Assembly (NCBI RefSeq): GCF_030848805.1
Contig: NC_092364.1
Span: forward strand, 14,303,447 to 14,367,446
Length of the DNA: 64,000 nt
Source: Temnothorax longispinosus
Lineage: Eukaryota; Arthropoda; Insecta; Hymenoptera; Formicidae
Reading direction: 5' to 3'
In this document: piece by piece, positions 49,557-61,187 of the stretch
Layout: the number at the start of each line of letters is the position of its first letter
How positions within the stretch are numbered: position 1 is the stretch's first letter
Position numbers and translations under genes: made by a program
The notes under the pieces: model-generated
Told to the model about the DNA's origin: nothing
The model's input: only the letters and a program-made list of their open reading frames with translations
Database searches by the model: none

Positions 49557-50157
49557 TTATGTATTTTTATTGATATTTGTAAAAAAAAAAACAATTTAAA
49601 TAACATTAAATTAAAATCAAAGCAAAACACTGAAAAACTTACTAAAACCATTCAACTTGCATGAACGATATCTCGGTCACTATTGGTCGTAAAAATATTT
49701 TCGACCCCGCATTTTTTTCGTTAGAATGTCTACTTTCTTTCATCTCAGAACAAAAAAATCACTTACACTGCTAGAAAAAAAGTTATACGCAAAAATATAA
49801 AAAAAATCTTTTTTCCCAAATTTTCGTTATTTTTCAATTTTGTTTTAATTTTCTTTCTTGGGTTTCCGATATCCAAAAGAAACTTTTTATATACGTATTC
49901 TATGTAAAATTTTATTTCCTACAAAAAAGTTGTCTTGTATTTTTTTCGTATTTTGCGTCGTTTTCGAGATATTTTAAAAACAATGGAAAATGATCTTTTT
50001 TGTTAATATCTCAGAAGTGCACCCCTTAATTTAATAGCATTTTCGTTTTTTAACTTATTTTAGTGTCAAATGATCGTATGAATCAATAAAATTCCATTAA
50101 AGAATTAGTTCCGAATAGGCGTCATTTTTTAGCTCCAGGCAATAGCCTACATCTAAA

Positions 50158-50260
50158 GCTAACGAGGAGACTGACGTAGGGAGTAATTAGTAGGTGCACT
50201 TCTTGGAGGAAAGCAGACGTGTAATGCGAGACTCTAAGACAACAATGCCGAGTTGTACGC
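50158..50260 (+). repeat. diverged direct repeat, right copy
   Basis: Partner of the segment at 47727-47810: CTAACGAGGAGACT, GAGTAATTAG, GTGCACTTCTTGGAGGAAA, AATGCCGAGT. It starts only a few bases outside the foldback. Confidence 0.5.
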
Positions 50261-51092
50261 TGTACTTACTCCGGCACCAAGAGCAGGAGTTACGATAACT
50301 TAAAAGTCATGCCCCGCGGGTAAAAATTATTTCTCTACCTAACTCCGTTTATCAACGTAATTTACGGATTAATTATGATCACGATTAGCGTTAAAAAGTA
50401 ACGTAATTTTTCCCGAAACAGTAAAACGCACGTGGAATTAATTCTGTATCATAATATGCGCAACTTATGTTCCACAATGTGAATTGTTTATATAGTTATG
50501 TCCAACTGCGTATACGTATATTATAATACATAGTTTACATTTTAGAAAACAAGTCGTGCATTGTGTGTTTTGCAGAAATCCATTCTATTTTGCGTGCATT
50601 AAGAGCTTTCAAGTGCGTGTGATCGCGAAGCGTGAAGGCATTAGTAAATACTAGATATGCTCTATGAGAAAAGCGCAACCGATAACCGGCGGTCATTATG
50701 TACTAACTATTATTATCGAATGCGGCTAAACTATGGTATTCTTCAATTAGTAAATTAGGTGGCGATATGCTCGATATTACCACTAAACCGCAAAGCAAAA
50801 TTAATCCCCCACTGCATTCGAACAATATACATACATCGTTACGTGTATATATTAGATGCACAATTGTTTGATAATATGATTGAACCGATCTCCATTAGGA
50901 TTAATCATCAGAGCATACTGCAAATCTGTCTTTTTCTACCTTGACGCTAGGACCATGCAAGACATTCACATATAATATGAATGCATAATTTTTCATTTTG
51001 TGATAAAACAATTATAGAATTCGGTTTTATTTTGTTTTAAATGATATGAAATCAAAATATGGATGAACGAAAAAGGATAAAATTGATGCCTT
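50261..51092. other. unique DNA, nothing recognised
   Basis: AT-rich. No feature found. Confidence 0.45.
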
Positions 51093-53352
51093 AAGGGCGT
51101 CCGCAGGGAGGGGGGGGGCAAGACGGGGCATTTGCCCCTCTTTCTGGAATTAGCAAAAATTAAGCATTGACCCGGGCAACTCATCCGAACCCGAAACTCG
51201 AATACTGATTACTGGATAGTGAGAGCTTAGTGGGGGAATTGATTCGAATAGCTACAGACATATGCTTCTTGGCTAGCATATTCTGAAGTTGTCGATGGTG
51301 CCTTGTGTAAATTTTGTGTCCTCTTCAAGCAAAAGGTCCGTCGAGGAATTCAAGGTTCTTTTATTTTGAAAGGGTTCAATAATTATAAAAATTTTAATGA
51401 GGCAGCACGAAATCATGTTCAATTCGAATGGCATAAACAAGCTGTTTCGGATGGAACCAATTTGATGGCCATACAAGAAAACAAGAAACTGAGTATTATT
51501 AGTGTAATTTCCCAGTCCAGAGTAGATTTGATTAGAAAGAATTGCGAAAAATTAGGTTCGATTGTTTTCAATTGTTCACGAACAATAGTTTTCTGCGGAA
51601 CTCATGACTTGTCTCTTCGTGGCAAAATGTCAAATGAAGGTAATTTCAAAGATCTTTAAAGTTTCGAGTACAAGCTGGTGATTCGGTTTTAAGACAGCAT
51701 TTGGAAGAAGGTGCACAAAATGCGCAATATACATCTATTAGAACCGAGCATGAGATAATTGCAATTTGTGAAAGCATAATAGCAAATGATATTGTTTCAA
51801 AAGCTAATGTCTCCAAATGCTTCTCAATTCTAACAGATGAGACCAGTGACATTGCTGGGATAGAACAGCTTTATTCTTTAGGCGTTAAATTTGCCAATTT
51901 TGAAGATGGCAAATTAATTATACATGAAGAGTTTCTTGGCTTTGTTGAGCTTAAAAAATTTGATGCTCAGTCTATTTCCGATGCTATTTTAGCGAACTGC
52001 CAAAGCTTAAATTTAAACATGGCATATTGTGTAGGCCAGGGATATGTGATGGATGCTCTGCAATGGCGAGAAAAGAGAATGGCGTGAAGAGTATAATACA
52101 ACGAAAGTACCTGAATATTCATTATGTCAATTGCTCGTCACACAGATTGAACTTGGTTGTCCATAATTTAAATGAATTAGGCGGAGTTAGGAATCCTATA
52201 GGTACAATAAAAGAAATAATAAAAATTTTTAGGGAAAGTAATATTCGAAGACAACTGGTTCCTTCAATTCTCATGCTTTGCGAAACACGCTGGTCCGAGA
52301 AGCACAAATCTATTGACTTATTTAAAAAACATTTCGGAACAATATTGGAAAAATTGCTTGAAATTTCTGAAGGGTCCACTAGTGGAAAGCAAAAAGCTAA
52401 TTGTTTATATTGTGTTGCAACTAGTCCAATATTTCTATTATGTTTATTTACCTATAACATCAAAATATTCCGAAATATTAGGGCCTATTTCTGTACTACT
52501 ACAAAATAAACAAATAAAGCTTGAATGTCAAAATCATATAAAACGTTTAATCTCTATACTTCATGAAGAACGGAATGAATTTAACAGTATTTTTATAGAA
52601 TGCGAAAAGTTCAGCCGCTCGATTGGTGTTGAGATTAAAATACCACGGATTGTTTCAAGACAAACTAAAAAAGCGAACTATTCTACAGAAGATCCTAAAG
52701 AATACTATAAACTAAGTCTGTTTTTACCGTATATAGATTCGCTTATAAGTTCGTTAAGTATTAGATATTCTGAAGAAAATTCAAGTATTTTCAATCTTTT
52801 CCGATTGTATCCTTCCACTTTCAAAACCATGACCCGTGAGCAGAGCAAGCAGTTGTTATTAGAGATTGATGAGAGTGGTGACTTACTTAATGAAGGTCTT
52901 GTATGGCATAAAATAATAAAGACTCTGAAATATCTCTGGACGATATGCTTACTGCCGCCAAATTTGTGTCTGCAATTTAAGCTGTGCTTTTAAAATCGCT
53001 ATCGTTGCTTGTTACGACAGCAATAATAGAAAGATCATTTAGTACCTTACGGCGTGTTAAGACATGGTTGCGCTCAACAATGTCTGAATCAAGACTCAGT
53101 GGTCTTTGTATGTTAAGCGTCCATAGGCAAAGGATTGAAAATAACGAAAAAAGCTTTATCACCCAAGTGATAGACAAATTTGGTCAAGATGATAGAAGAT
53201 TAGTTTTTTTTGTTTGACCAAAATTGAAAAAATAAAAATGGTTGGTCATATGTAAAAAAAGTTAAGAAATGAAATAAATTATAAGTATTCTAAATCTAGA
53301 AGTAACATTTTGAATCATGCCTTTCTCTGGAAAAAATCATGTGGACGCCCTT
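51093..53352 (+). mobile_element. hAT DNA transposon, decayed
   Basis: Terminal inverted repeat AAGGGCGTCC at both ends. The left end continues with a G-rich tract and GGGGCATTTGCCCC palindrome, typical of the ZMYM1-like hAT group. It spans about 2.26 kb and encloses a broken transposase. I could not find an 8 bp target duplication at the immediate flanks, so the ends may have mutated or the boundary may be a few bases off. Confidence 0.85.
51250..53217 (+). pseudogene. hAT transposase (ZMYM1-like), frameshifted pseudogene
   Basis: Cut-and-paste transposase remnant read in pieces. A TTF-type zinc-finger-like N-terminus is seen first (WLAYSEVVDGALCKFCVLF, then GSFILKGFNNYKNF). Next come FSILTDETSDIAG with the first catalytic Asp, GQGY/DGCSAM around the second Asp, and NCSSHRLNLVV. 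These are followed by LCETRWSEKH and a C-terminal dimerisation segment AIIERSFSTLRRVKTWLRST, whose Glu would be the third catalytic residue. Frame breaks fall near 51655 (about 1 base lost), near 52046 (about 2 bases gained, directly before the second Asp), at 52440-52460 and at 52925-52985. A stop codon precedes the zinc finger. It cannot make an intact enzyme. Confidence 0.93.
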
Positions 53353-54358
53353 GAGTCAGACACTTATAATGGACGTATTTAATAATTCTTACTGCGATTT
53401 TTTTTATTGCATCAATTAACGAGAATATGCTATATAATTGTAAAATAATTTTTGTTTTAGTATTTATTACATTAAGAAAATATTTTCTACATTTTGTTTA
53501 TTTATGTACATTCCAGGATCAAAAGTTATCACTATAATCGATCTTAGTCCACCCATTTTAAGACGATAGATAAATAAGATATTTATCTGCAATATTCTTT
53601 CTTATAGATCCATTATCATAACAGATAATTTAATTCACGGATATGATGCGCAGAGGCAGAGTTATAACATAGCTACGTAAATCCATAAACTAAGCATCAA
53701 AATTAAACAACAGCATCCAAAATAATTAATAATTCGAAAAAATAATCATTGCGCGCATATATCAAATTCAATTTTTTTTTGCAAGCAAGAAAACATTTCA
53801 TAATTATATTATTTTCGAGAAATAATTAATTTCATATACAACGAATAATAAATGAATAATTGCAATTACTCACCCCATGATTGCTCCGTTGTTGTTGCCT
53901 GATGCTTTTTAGACTTCTCAGATTCCTTGATTGCGATCACACAACACAACACTCGCGAAAAAAAAAAACAGTTAATTACGATCGCGCGCGGACTAATCAA
54001 CATACGGCAATCGCACGGCATTTGGCACGGCACTCCCGACTTTAATTGCTCACGCGATGCATATTTTATTGCATTGAGACGGGAAAGATAATGTAAAAAA
54101 TGATATTATCCTACGAAATAATACGATACTTGATATCCCTAATGCAATACATTTTTAAACGCGTATATGTAGATTCTGCAAAAAGTACCGTTGATAAACG
54201 GTCATACTTTTTCGTCGCGCAAGTCACGCGATTCAGCGATTTGTATGTTATATTTCATTCTTTCGATGGCAATGATCTACAACATTACATCTAAATCGAC
54301 GGTAAATTCAGAGCGTAATATCGTAACAGCACTAATTCTCGTCCCTTATCGCTACAAA
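53353..54358. other. AT-rich unique DNA, nothing recognised
   Basis: Homopolymer A runs at about 53959-53969. No gene or repeat found. Confidence 0.45.
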
Positions 54359-54461
54359 TCCTATTCTATATATATAAAGGAAGATGTCCTGACTGACTGA
54401 CTCACTCATCAACGCCCAGCCCAAACCCCTGAACCAAATTTTTGCCAAAAGTATATGAAAT

Positions 54462-55560
54462 AGGGGTAGAATTTTCCGGGGAGTGCCACTATGTGTATGG
54501 TTTTTTGTTACCGATTTCTTGGAAACCGTTTTTTCTAATTTTTCGGGAAATAATTGACTGAATCTCAAAGAATTGTAGATCAAACAGGGGTAGAATTTTC
54601 TGGGGAGTGCTATAAAGTGTATAATTTTTTGTTATCGATCTTTTTGGATGCCGGTTTTTTAATTTTTCCAATTTTTCGGGAAATAATTGACCGAATCTTA
54701 AAGAAGTAGTGGTAGAATTTTACGAGGAGTGTCATGATGTGTACAGTTTTTGTTACCGATCTTTTTGGAAACCGGTTTTTTTAATTTTTCCAATTTTTAG
54801 GGAAATAATTGATTGAATCTCAAAAAATTATACATGAAGAAGGAGTATAATTTCCCGGGGAGTGCTATAAGGATAAAGAATTTTACTTTATATACCCCAA
54901 GGGGCCTTAAAGGGCGTTTTGAAGGGACGTACCCAACCCTAACTTCCGAATTCATCCACTACCTTACTGTTTCCTTCTTTGGACCAACGGTTTAACGTCT
55001 CTTCCGAAAGACGGAGCCCAGTTTTCTCCGCGTCTTGCACGGAGGGGCGCGGTTTTTTCGGAAAAAAACTTTTCCATGATTCATGGCTCTAGTGGACTCG
55101 AACCTGGTTCCTCAGATTACGAGTCTGGCGCTCTACCACTAGACCACACCGCCGCCCCCGGGGAGTGCTATAAAGTGTACTATTTTTTGTTACCAATTTT
55201 TTTTGGAAACCGGTTCGGAATGACCGAATCTCAAAGAATTGTACATAAAGTAGGGGTTGAATTTTCCGGGGAGTGCTATAAAGTATATAATTTTTTGTTG
55301 CCGATCTTTTAAAAACCGGTTTTTTTAATTTTTCCAATTTTTCGGGAAATAATTGATTGAATCTCAAAGAATTATACATGAAGTAGGAGTAGAATTTCCC
55401 GGGGAGTGCTATAAAATGTACTATTTTTTGTTACCGATCTTTTTGAAAATCGGTTTCGAATGACCGAATCTTAAAGAATTGTACATAAAGTAGGGGTTGA
55501 ATTTCTCGGGGAGTGCTATAAAGTATATAATTTTTCGTTACCGATCTTTTTGGAAAGGGC
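54462..55560 (+). repeat. minisatellite array inside the Helitron, unit about 106-134 bp
   Basis: Repeated units start with AGGGGTAGAATTTTCCGGGG or variants near 54462, 54588, 54707, 54841, 55252, 55386 and 55492. Each contains AGTGCTATAAAGT, TTTTTTGTTACCGATCTTTT, GGAAACCGGTTTT and a GAATCTCAAAGAATT block. Units vary by whole-block deletions. The array is interrupted by the SINE at 54871-55156. Confidence 0.92.
54871..55156 (-). mobile_element. tRNA-derived SINE inserted in the Helitron
   Basis: Minus-strand retroposon of 286 bp. Its 5' head resembles a tRNA, with an A box TGGTCTAGTGG (55136-55146) and a perfect B box GGTTCGAGTCC (55094-55104), so it would be transcribed by RNA polymerase III. 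The anticodon-like loop CTCGTAA would give CGT (threonine). The acceptor and T stems do not pair, so it is no working tRNA. A 17 bp target duplication CCCGGGGAGTGCTATAA lies at 54854-54870 and 55157-55173. The 3' tail is a short A/T-rich sequence, not a long poly-A. Confidence 0.92.
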
Positions 55561-55647
55561 AATCTTATATATAAAACAAGAGAGAGAGACTATTTGCGTG
55601 TCTTAATACACATGTTCTCCGGGGCGAAGCCCGGCGGGGCATGCTAG

Positions 55648-56129
55648 TTTCAAAAAAATGCGTCACGCGGCTAGACAATCCCTAATTGTTTATAGGAAAT
55701 TATTTTGTTTGTTGCGGTACTTAAATGCGAAGAGAATTGAGCACCTGTTGGCTCGAGATTCACAATACAAATGATGGCGCGGCGATCGCGGAGAAAAACA
55801 AGCACCGCGCGCCCGTGTCTGCCAAGATTGCTTCTAAGAAATATAGACGATACGTGTTATTAATTAATATACAGAATAAATTAATATTCCGAATATATCC
55901 TGTTTCTGGTACTTTAAATTTCGATAGTATTATGCATTATGTGCTTCGTTTTATGGACTTGTTAATTTTATTTATGATCAAGATAATGATTAACTTGTGC
56001 TCGATTGAGTGTATTTTGGAAATCTTATATTATACGAGACTTCGCTTAAAAAGAATTATTAAATTTAATGTCTATTTGAAGAATAAAATGTATTTTTCTT
56101 TCAATTGAGAGAATTATTAGTTCTTTTCA
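55648..56129. other. AT-rich unique DNA, nothing recognised
   Basis: The open frame at 55725-56108 has no known domain and runs through AT-rich DNA. I do not call it a gene. Confidence 0.4.
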
Positions 56130-56697
56130 AATTTTTATTATTCAATAAATAGCAATTTTTATTAATTAATTTTTAGTATTTCCGAATACTTTTATATATT
56201 TCCCAAATCTTTCATTAGTTAAAAATTTATTTTCAAATAACTATTAGATTTAATAATGCTCTTTAAATAGAATAATTAATCACTTTGCGACTGTTGGCCG
56301 ATCTCAATCACTTATAACTCAGAAAACTATTATAGTTTTTTTATATTGGAATTTCTGTTCTATAAGTTAGTCTTCAGAATACATTCTTAAAATATCGTAT
56401 CGTAATTGCGAATTTTTATTATTTAATAAATAGCAATTTTTATTAATTGATTTTTATATTTCCGAATACTTTTATATATTTCCCAAATCTTTCATTAATT
56501 AAAAATTTATTTTCAAATAACTATTAGATTTAATAATGCTCTTTAAATAGAATACACTTCACTTTGTGACACATCACTTTGTGACTATTGGCCGATCTCA
56601 ATCACTTATAACTCGGAAAACTTATAGCTTTTTCGCATTAGAATGTCTGTCTTAATTAGTCTTCAGAATACATTCTTAAAATATCGTATCATGATTA
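56130..56697 (+). repeat. two-copy tandem duplication, unit 281 bp
   Basis: Copy 1 starts at 56130 and copy 2 at 56411 with AATTTTTATTATTYAATAAA. They share TTTCCGAATACTTTTATATA, TTGGCCGATCTCAATCACTT and CAGAATACATTCTTAAAATA. Identity is about 90 percent. Copy 2 has an extra ACATCACTTTGTGAC duplication near 56568-56583. No coding capacity. Confidence 0.93.
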
Positions 56698-58473
56698 CGG
56701 GGACATTTTGCACATAAGAAACGCGCGCAAGATTTATTTAACCATAGACCGTCGAGTTACGAGAGTCCGTTCTTTCTCACAGAAGATATCTACGATAAAT
56801 AAAGATTTTACAAATGTGGGACGTACTATCCTGTGATATATGTATATATGAAAGACACACTTGTTAGCACAGTTCTCATATGACAATAAAAATGACAAAC
56901 GACGGATGATCCGATCACATATTCGTATCATATGCGCAATTCCCATATGGACCGCTCTTCTTGCATCCTCTCTCGTACGTCGAAGGTGGCCATAAAAAAA
57001 ATCTGGGTCTCTCGATCGTTGAATTTGATTTATCGAAAACCCCGCCGTAACATATGCTATTTTTATCCCAATGCTAAAGACGAAAAATCTACGATGTGAT
57101 ACTTCCACATGAAGTATATTTTTTCCCCGTCTATTGCATGTCGTTCCTATATACAAAGTAATACACGTGTCTGCATGAACTTACGTGACGCGTCGCGATG
57201 AGGCACGTCATATAAAATATTGATTAAAAATAACGCTCTCGTTCGACGTGTCGCGTCGATAATAGCCGATCCAAGATATCAATTTGGCAGGGAGCAATTT
57301 TTGCTATCGCGCGAGACTCATTCGAGTCATGAAAGCGCGCCGAGAACGCTCGTTCGCGTAATCGCTCCGTCGTCGACGCCCGCGCCGCAGGATTTTTTTT
57401 AACAGCCGCTTTAATGGGGTATTATTACCATTATACCTGCTCGTCTATCATCTGGTGTACGTACGGGGTTTCCACGACGTGGTCGCCGGGATACCCGTGG
57501 CCTCCGGGCCACGAAGCCGACGTTGCTGGGCCCTTTTAATGCCGGGACCGTCGCGCATTACTCACCGGGATGTAAAGTAGGCGAACATGCGTAGAGAGCG
57601 GAGCCAGCGGAGGCCTCCTCGTCTCGTATACCCGCGAGCAGGTACACAGGCGAGTACCTGTGGGTAGCACCGAGCATATATATCGCATATATCACACGTT
57701 TAAGTATCCGGTACGGATCCCTTTCGACCGTAAGCCTCGGTAAGCCTAACAGCGGACCCCCGGATCATCAAACAAAGACGCGCAGTCAGGAAGATTCGAT
57801 CGGCCGTTGAATAAAATCACGCGAATCACATTCGCTTTTGTCCGCGCTGTAATCACAGAAATTTATGTGAAAATGTTTTTTACAAGCTCGCGCGTAATTT
57901 CTTGCTGTAACGTGCGCGTTGACGGCTGGGGGGAAAAACACGGAAATGTAACACGGATAATACGAAAAGATTAAAAACGATGACGATCTACATCTGCAAA
58001 GTGCACGCACGGCGAAAAGCGCGCGAAGAGTTTTTCTTTGATACGCGATAAATGAATGTCGCTTCTCTCGATTTTGCGTTTGTGTAAAGCGCGCGAAATC
58101 GTGGGTGATTTATTACAAAGTAAAACTTTAATTTATCGTTAACTTTAGATTGAGCTGATTTCGAAATTATGATTGATTAGCGCGTAAAAGTAAGTTCGAA
58201 GTCCATTAAAAGTCGAGCCATCGCCGCGCCGGCGAGAGTTTAAATTGTTGGAATAAGATTCGCCTCTTCGAAACGTTGTATTAAGTATCGCTGGGCAATG
58301 GCGCTATTAATCCTACAAGGGAAGTCGCGACACTTCATCGTAAAGATATAAGTATTCGTTTCTACGACACTCGGTCTTGGATAACTAGCGGCCGGAAATT
58401 AAATTCCGCGCGCATCTCCTTCGGCTCTTGCTACCCGCGAATGTATTCATGTGTTTCTGTCACTCTTGACGGG
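56698..58473. other. unique DNA, nothing recognised
   Basis: CpG-rich patch at about 57.2-57.8 kb, otherwise mixed. No exon or dispersed repeat recognised. Confidence 0.4.
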
Positions 58474-58474
58474 C

Positions 58475-58515
<41 letters not shown>
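58474..58515. repeat. (CGA)n trinucleotide repeat
   Basis: About 14 uninterrupted CGA units, followed by degenerate units to about 58528. It is not in a convincing open frame. Confidence 0.95.
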
Positions 58516-60160
58516 AACGAGGACGACTATGGCGTAAAAGCTCGCGCGTTATATTTTCCGCGATAGCGCGAATTATGCGTCGTCACACGCGCACCTCATC
58601 TAAATTTGTAATGACATTTTGCACGTGAAGTGTACCCCATTTAATTACCGAGGACATCGCTCGCAACGGACTATCTGTAGTATTTGCGCTCATAATGAAC
58701 GTGGAACGCAGGTCGCGTACGTAAAACGCAGGATACAGACTTAAATTCAACTATTTTGTGCGTAGGACTCTATCTTTTAAAAATTTGCAAAAATGCTAAG
58801 TGCATTTTCTTTATTATTCTTTTCACCCATTTTATAGTATAAGATTTTTAAAAGATTAGTTGACATCTCTCCAAACGTTTTATGATAACATAAAGTCGAC
58901 CTTCTACAACATTACTTGCCATAACGAAATCTTCAGATTTTCTCTTCGATTCACTCTTCGACTTTCCAACAACGAAGTAATTAGCGCTTATTAATGTTGC
59001 GAGTTTATGTGAACTATATTTTATCTGTTAGTTTATATTTTACCGTTAATTTTTAATCCTTGACATTATTAATTTTATACTGAAGATGATTTGATAACAG
59101 AAACGTATATTGTACCTATATAGGTTCGGTTTTATTTTATAAATACAATGTTTCAACGTTAACACGGTTAACCCAGTTGCGGCTCTATGCTCGTTATACT
59201 TCTTGATAGTTGATTTATTAATCGTGAACCTCTGATACTGAATTATAAATTTTTTTTTTATATTCGACAGAATATTATTTCATGAAAATTTAATTAATAA
59301 GCAAACGGGTAATTGTTTCTAATTAAATGTCGACCTCTCGTAATTCAATCCGTTGCACGATGGCATAATTCTCGCGGATGCCGCGACGATATTCTGGATT
59401 CCCATTAGATATCATCAACGCGCGACGTTCCTAAAGCTTCGATCGCGTCACGGGACGAGATAATGAGCCTCGTTAAGCGGCCGGGATAAGGGCCTTTTCG
59501 CCGAGAGACTCTTGCGGTGAAACTGCAACTCAGTACGCGTTTGGGGTCGTACAAACTCGCACGGGCGAATTGGAGCGATATTTAAAGGCCGCATCGTACC
59601 CGGCATTCACGTGTCGAGACTTCTTCCGGACCCGGCGGGAAGTTTCTCCCGCTCTCGTTATCCTCGGGAATCGGGCGAACTCTTCTCGCCAAGTAAGGCG
59701 TAACGACCAAACTGGCTGTGCCAAGTGGATCGTCGACTCGAACACTTTTTCTATGGTTTTCTCTGCGGAATCCCGCCTGCGCCATAGTCATAAGCGCCAT
59801 AAGATTCTTGAAAACATTCACCTCGTAAGAGCAGGAACGAGCGGACAGTGGGAAAACGCGAATACAAATAGACAATACGAGCGAAAATGGAGACTTCTTT
59901 TCTCCCGACCATTCCCTCCCGTCTGTTTAAAAACTATGGAAAAACCATTGTGTAGGTCCACAAACGACCGCGCTGTTCGTCCAAGAGAGATGGGAAAAAG
60001 GAGAATATGAATAAATGAATCATTGGCTCGTATAGTGGGCCGTACTAAGCCGCGGCGAAGTAAACCGGCGGGAAAAAGATGAAGAGAGCTCGCTCTCTCG
60101 CGCGCGGGAGAAAGAGAGCGAGAGAGGGATGCAATGGGTGAATAAAAGCTATGTCGAGCA
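58516..60160. other. unique DNA, nothing recognised
   Basis: AT-rich at 58.75-59.35 kb, CpG-rich afterwards. The 146-codon frame at 59570-60010 overlaps an opposite-strand frame and has no known domain. Confidence 0.4.
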
Positions 60161-60330
60161 GATGGCTGGTGCGGCCATTAGCTAATGGATCCCTAACACC
60201 AGTCTACGAGAGTCATCCGCCACGAGGCACAAACCGGTAGGTGGATGCAGTCATAGGTGGCGGCGGGTACCTACACCCTTTCGCTAACCGCCGCCGCCCG
60301 ACCGCGTCAAGCCGGCGGGATCGCGTGATT
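60161..60330. promoter_or_regulatory. GC-rich patch with a 14 bp palindrome
   Basis: CCATTAGCTAATGG at 60175-60188 is a perfect palindrome with two inverted TAAT cores, such as homeodomain proteins recognise. It is framed by CTGGTG and CACCAG, extending the dyad. A regulatory role is inference only. Confidence 0.2.
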
Positions 60331-60989
60331 GCATCCGCGCTAAATCACAAACGGATCGGCGAATAGCGTGAGGGAAAACTTTTTCTCCGGCCTCGGCGTC
60401 CCGACGCCGACGTATCGCGCGGCGTCGATTCGATCGACTTTTGCCGGAGAGGAAGAATGTTGGCCCACGTTAAATCTACACACATCCACCTCCGTGCGAT
60501 TTCATATAATTTCCAATCACTTAACGTATCGTCCTGTCTCGCCGGTGTATCGAGACCTTGTGAATAATAAAGGCACACCGTGCCGTGCGAGAGCGAACGA
60601 GTGTTTCTAAATAAATGATATCCAGCCGGATGAGCGCTTCCGCTGCATCCCAGGTAAAAAGGGACCGCCCGCCGCGGAGATCGATAAACGAATTGGCTGT
60701 CGTTACACGGAAATTATTGTAGTACGCTTTCTTGCGCCAAATGGATGCCGTTACTACTTTGTTCGAGATAATCTTCGAAATTGATAGCCGTCGAAACATT
60801 TTCTTTCGCACGTGCGTCTTACATCATTTACATATTTGAAAGTCAGCATCACGTTATGTAAAGAGTCCAGACTCCAGTTTTCTTTTAGATTTTATATTTA
60901 CTTAATTTGTCTTGAAGCTGTGATATATTTTATTAAGTTATTTGCGCGATAAGAATTAATTAGAAAAATATAAGATTGATTTTCTCAAC
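60331..60989. other. unique DNA, nothing recognised
   Basis: No feature found. Confidence 0.45.
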
Positions 60990-61187
60990 ATTCTACAAAA
61001 AATTTATTATTTGCAAAAAAAAATAGATTTCTTTGAATTTAATTTCTTTAATTCAAAGAAGTATAAATTTAAGAAAACATTTTTTTGAGTTTAAAATATT
61101 TTCTCGAATCTACTTCTTTGAATTAAGGAAACTAAATTCAAAGAAATCCATTTTCTTGCAAATAATAATTTCTTTTTCAATATGTAA
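60990..61187. mobile_element. degraded palindromic MITE, family A (second copy)
   Basis: It shares AGATTTCTTTGAATTTA, AATTCAAAGAAG, TTTAAAATATTTTCTCGAA and CTTGCAAATAAT with the copy at 13271, in the same inverted arrangement. The terminal CACTGAAAAA bases are decayed, which makes it an older or damaged copy. Confidence 0.82.

Larger units (their letters stand above)
48351..50149. mobile_element. large foldback element (long inverted repeat), 1.8 kb
   Basis: Two arms, about 48378-49184 and 49304-50112, are almost identical inverted copies of about 807 bp around a single-copy spacer of about 119 bp. Beyond a short diverged stretch, TAGGCTATTG is also mirrored at the extreme ends (48351 and 50149). 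The only differences I see are isolated substitutions or small A/T-run changes, such as GGGGTTGAAAA versus GGGGTCGAAAA. Each arm contains the C-terminal codons of one protein plus about 560 bp of AT-rich 3' flank. The layout implies inverted duplication of the 3' end of a longer element. An assembly artefact must be considered. Confidence 0.92.
54359..55647 (+). mobile_element. non-autonomous Helitron with internal tandem array
   Basis: The 5' end begins TC after an A and runs into CTATATATATAAAGGAAGAT and a TGACTGACTGACTCACTC block. The 3' end has an imperfect GC-rich hairpin (CGGGGCGAAGCCCGG) and stops at CTAG before a T. A-T target, TC start, 3' hairpin and CTAG end are the Helitron hallmarks. 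No Rep or helicase is encoded. The interior is mostly a tandem array. The 5' boundary could alternatively be the TC at 54365. Confidence 0.85.

Noticed and set aside
55080..55156. A functional tRNA-Thr(CGT) gene
   Set aside because: A and B boxes and an anticodon-like loop are present, but acceptor and T stems do not pair and the segment is the head of a SINE with a target duplication.
54462..55560. CRISPR-like array because of regularly spaced repeats
   Set aside because: Units are 106-134 bp with no constant short repeat and unique spacer structure, lie inside a Helitron, and the genome is eukaryotic.
59570..60010. A 146-codon frame as a coding exon
   Set aside because: An opposite-strand frame of similar length overlaps it, and the translation has no recognisable domain.
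60175..60188. Paired-class homeodomain site
   Set aside because: The perfect palindrome is real, but 14 bp palindromes occur by chance in 64 kb and no supporting cluster of sites was found. I kept it only as a low-confidence feature.
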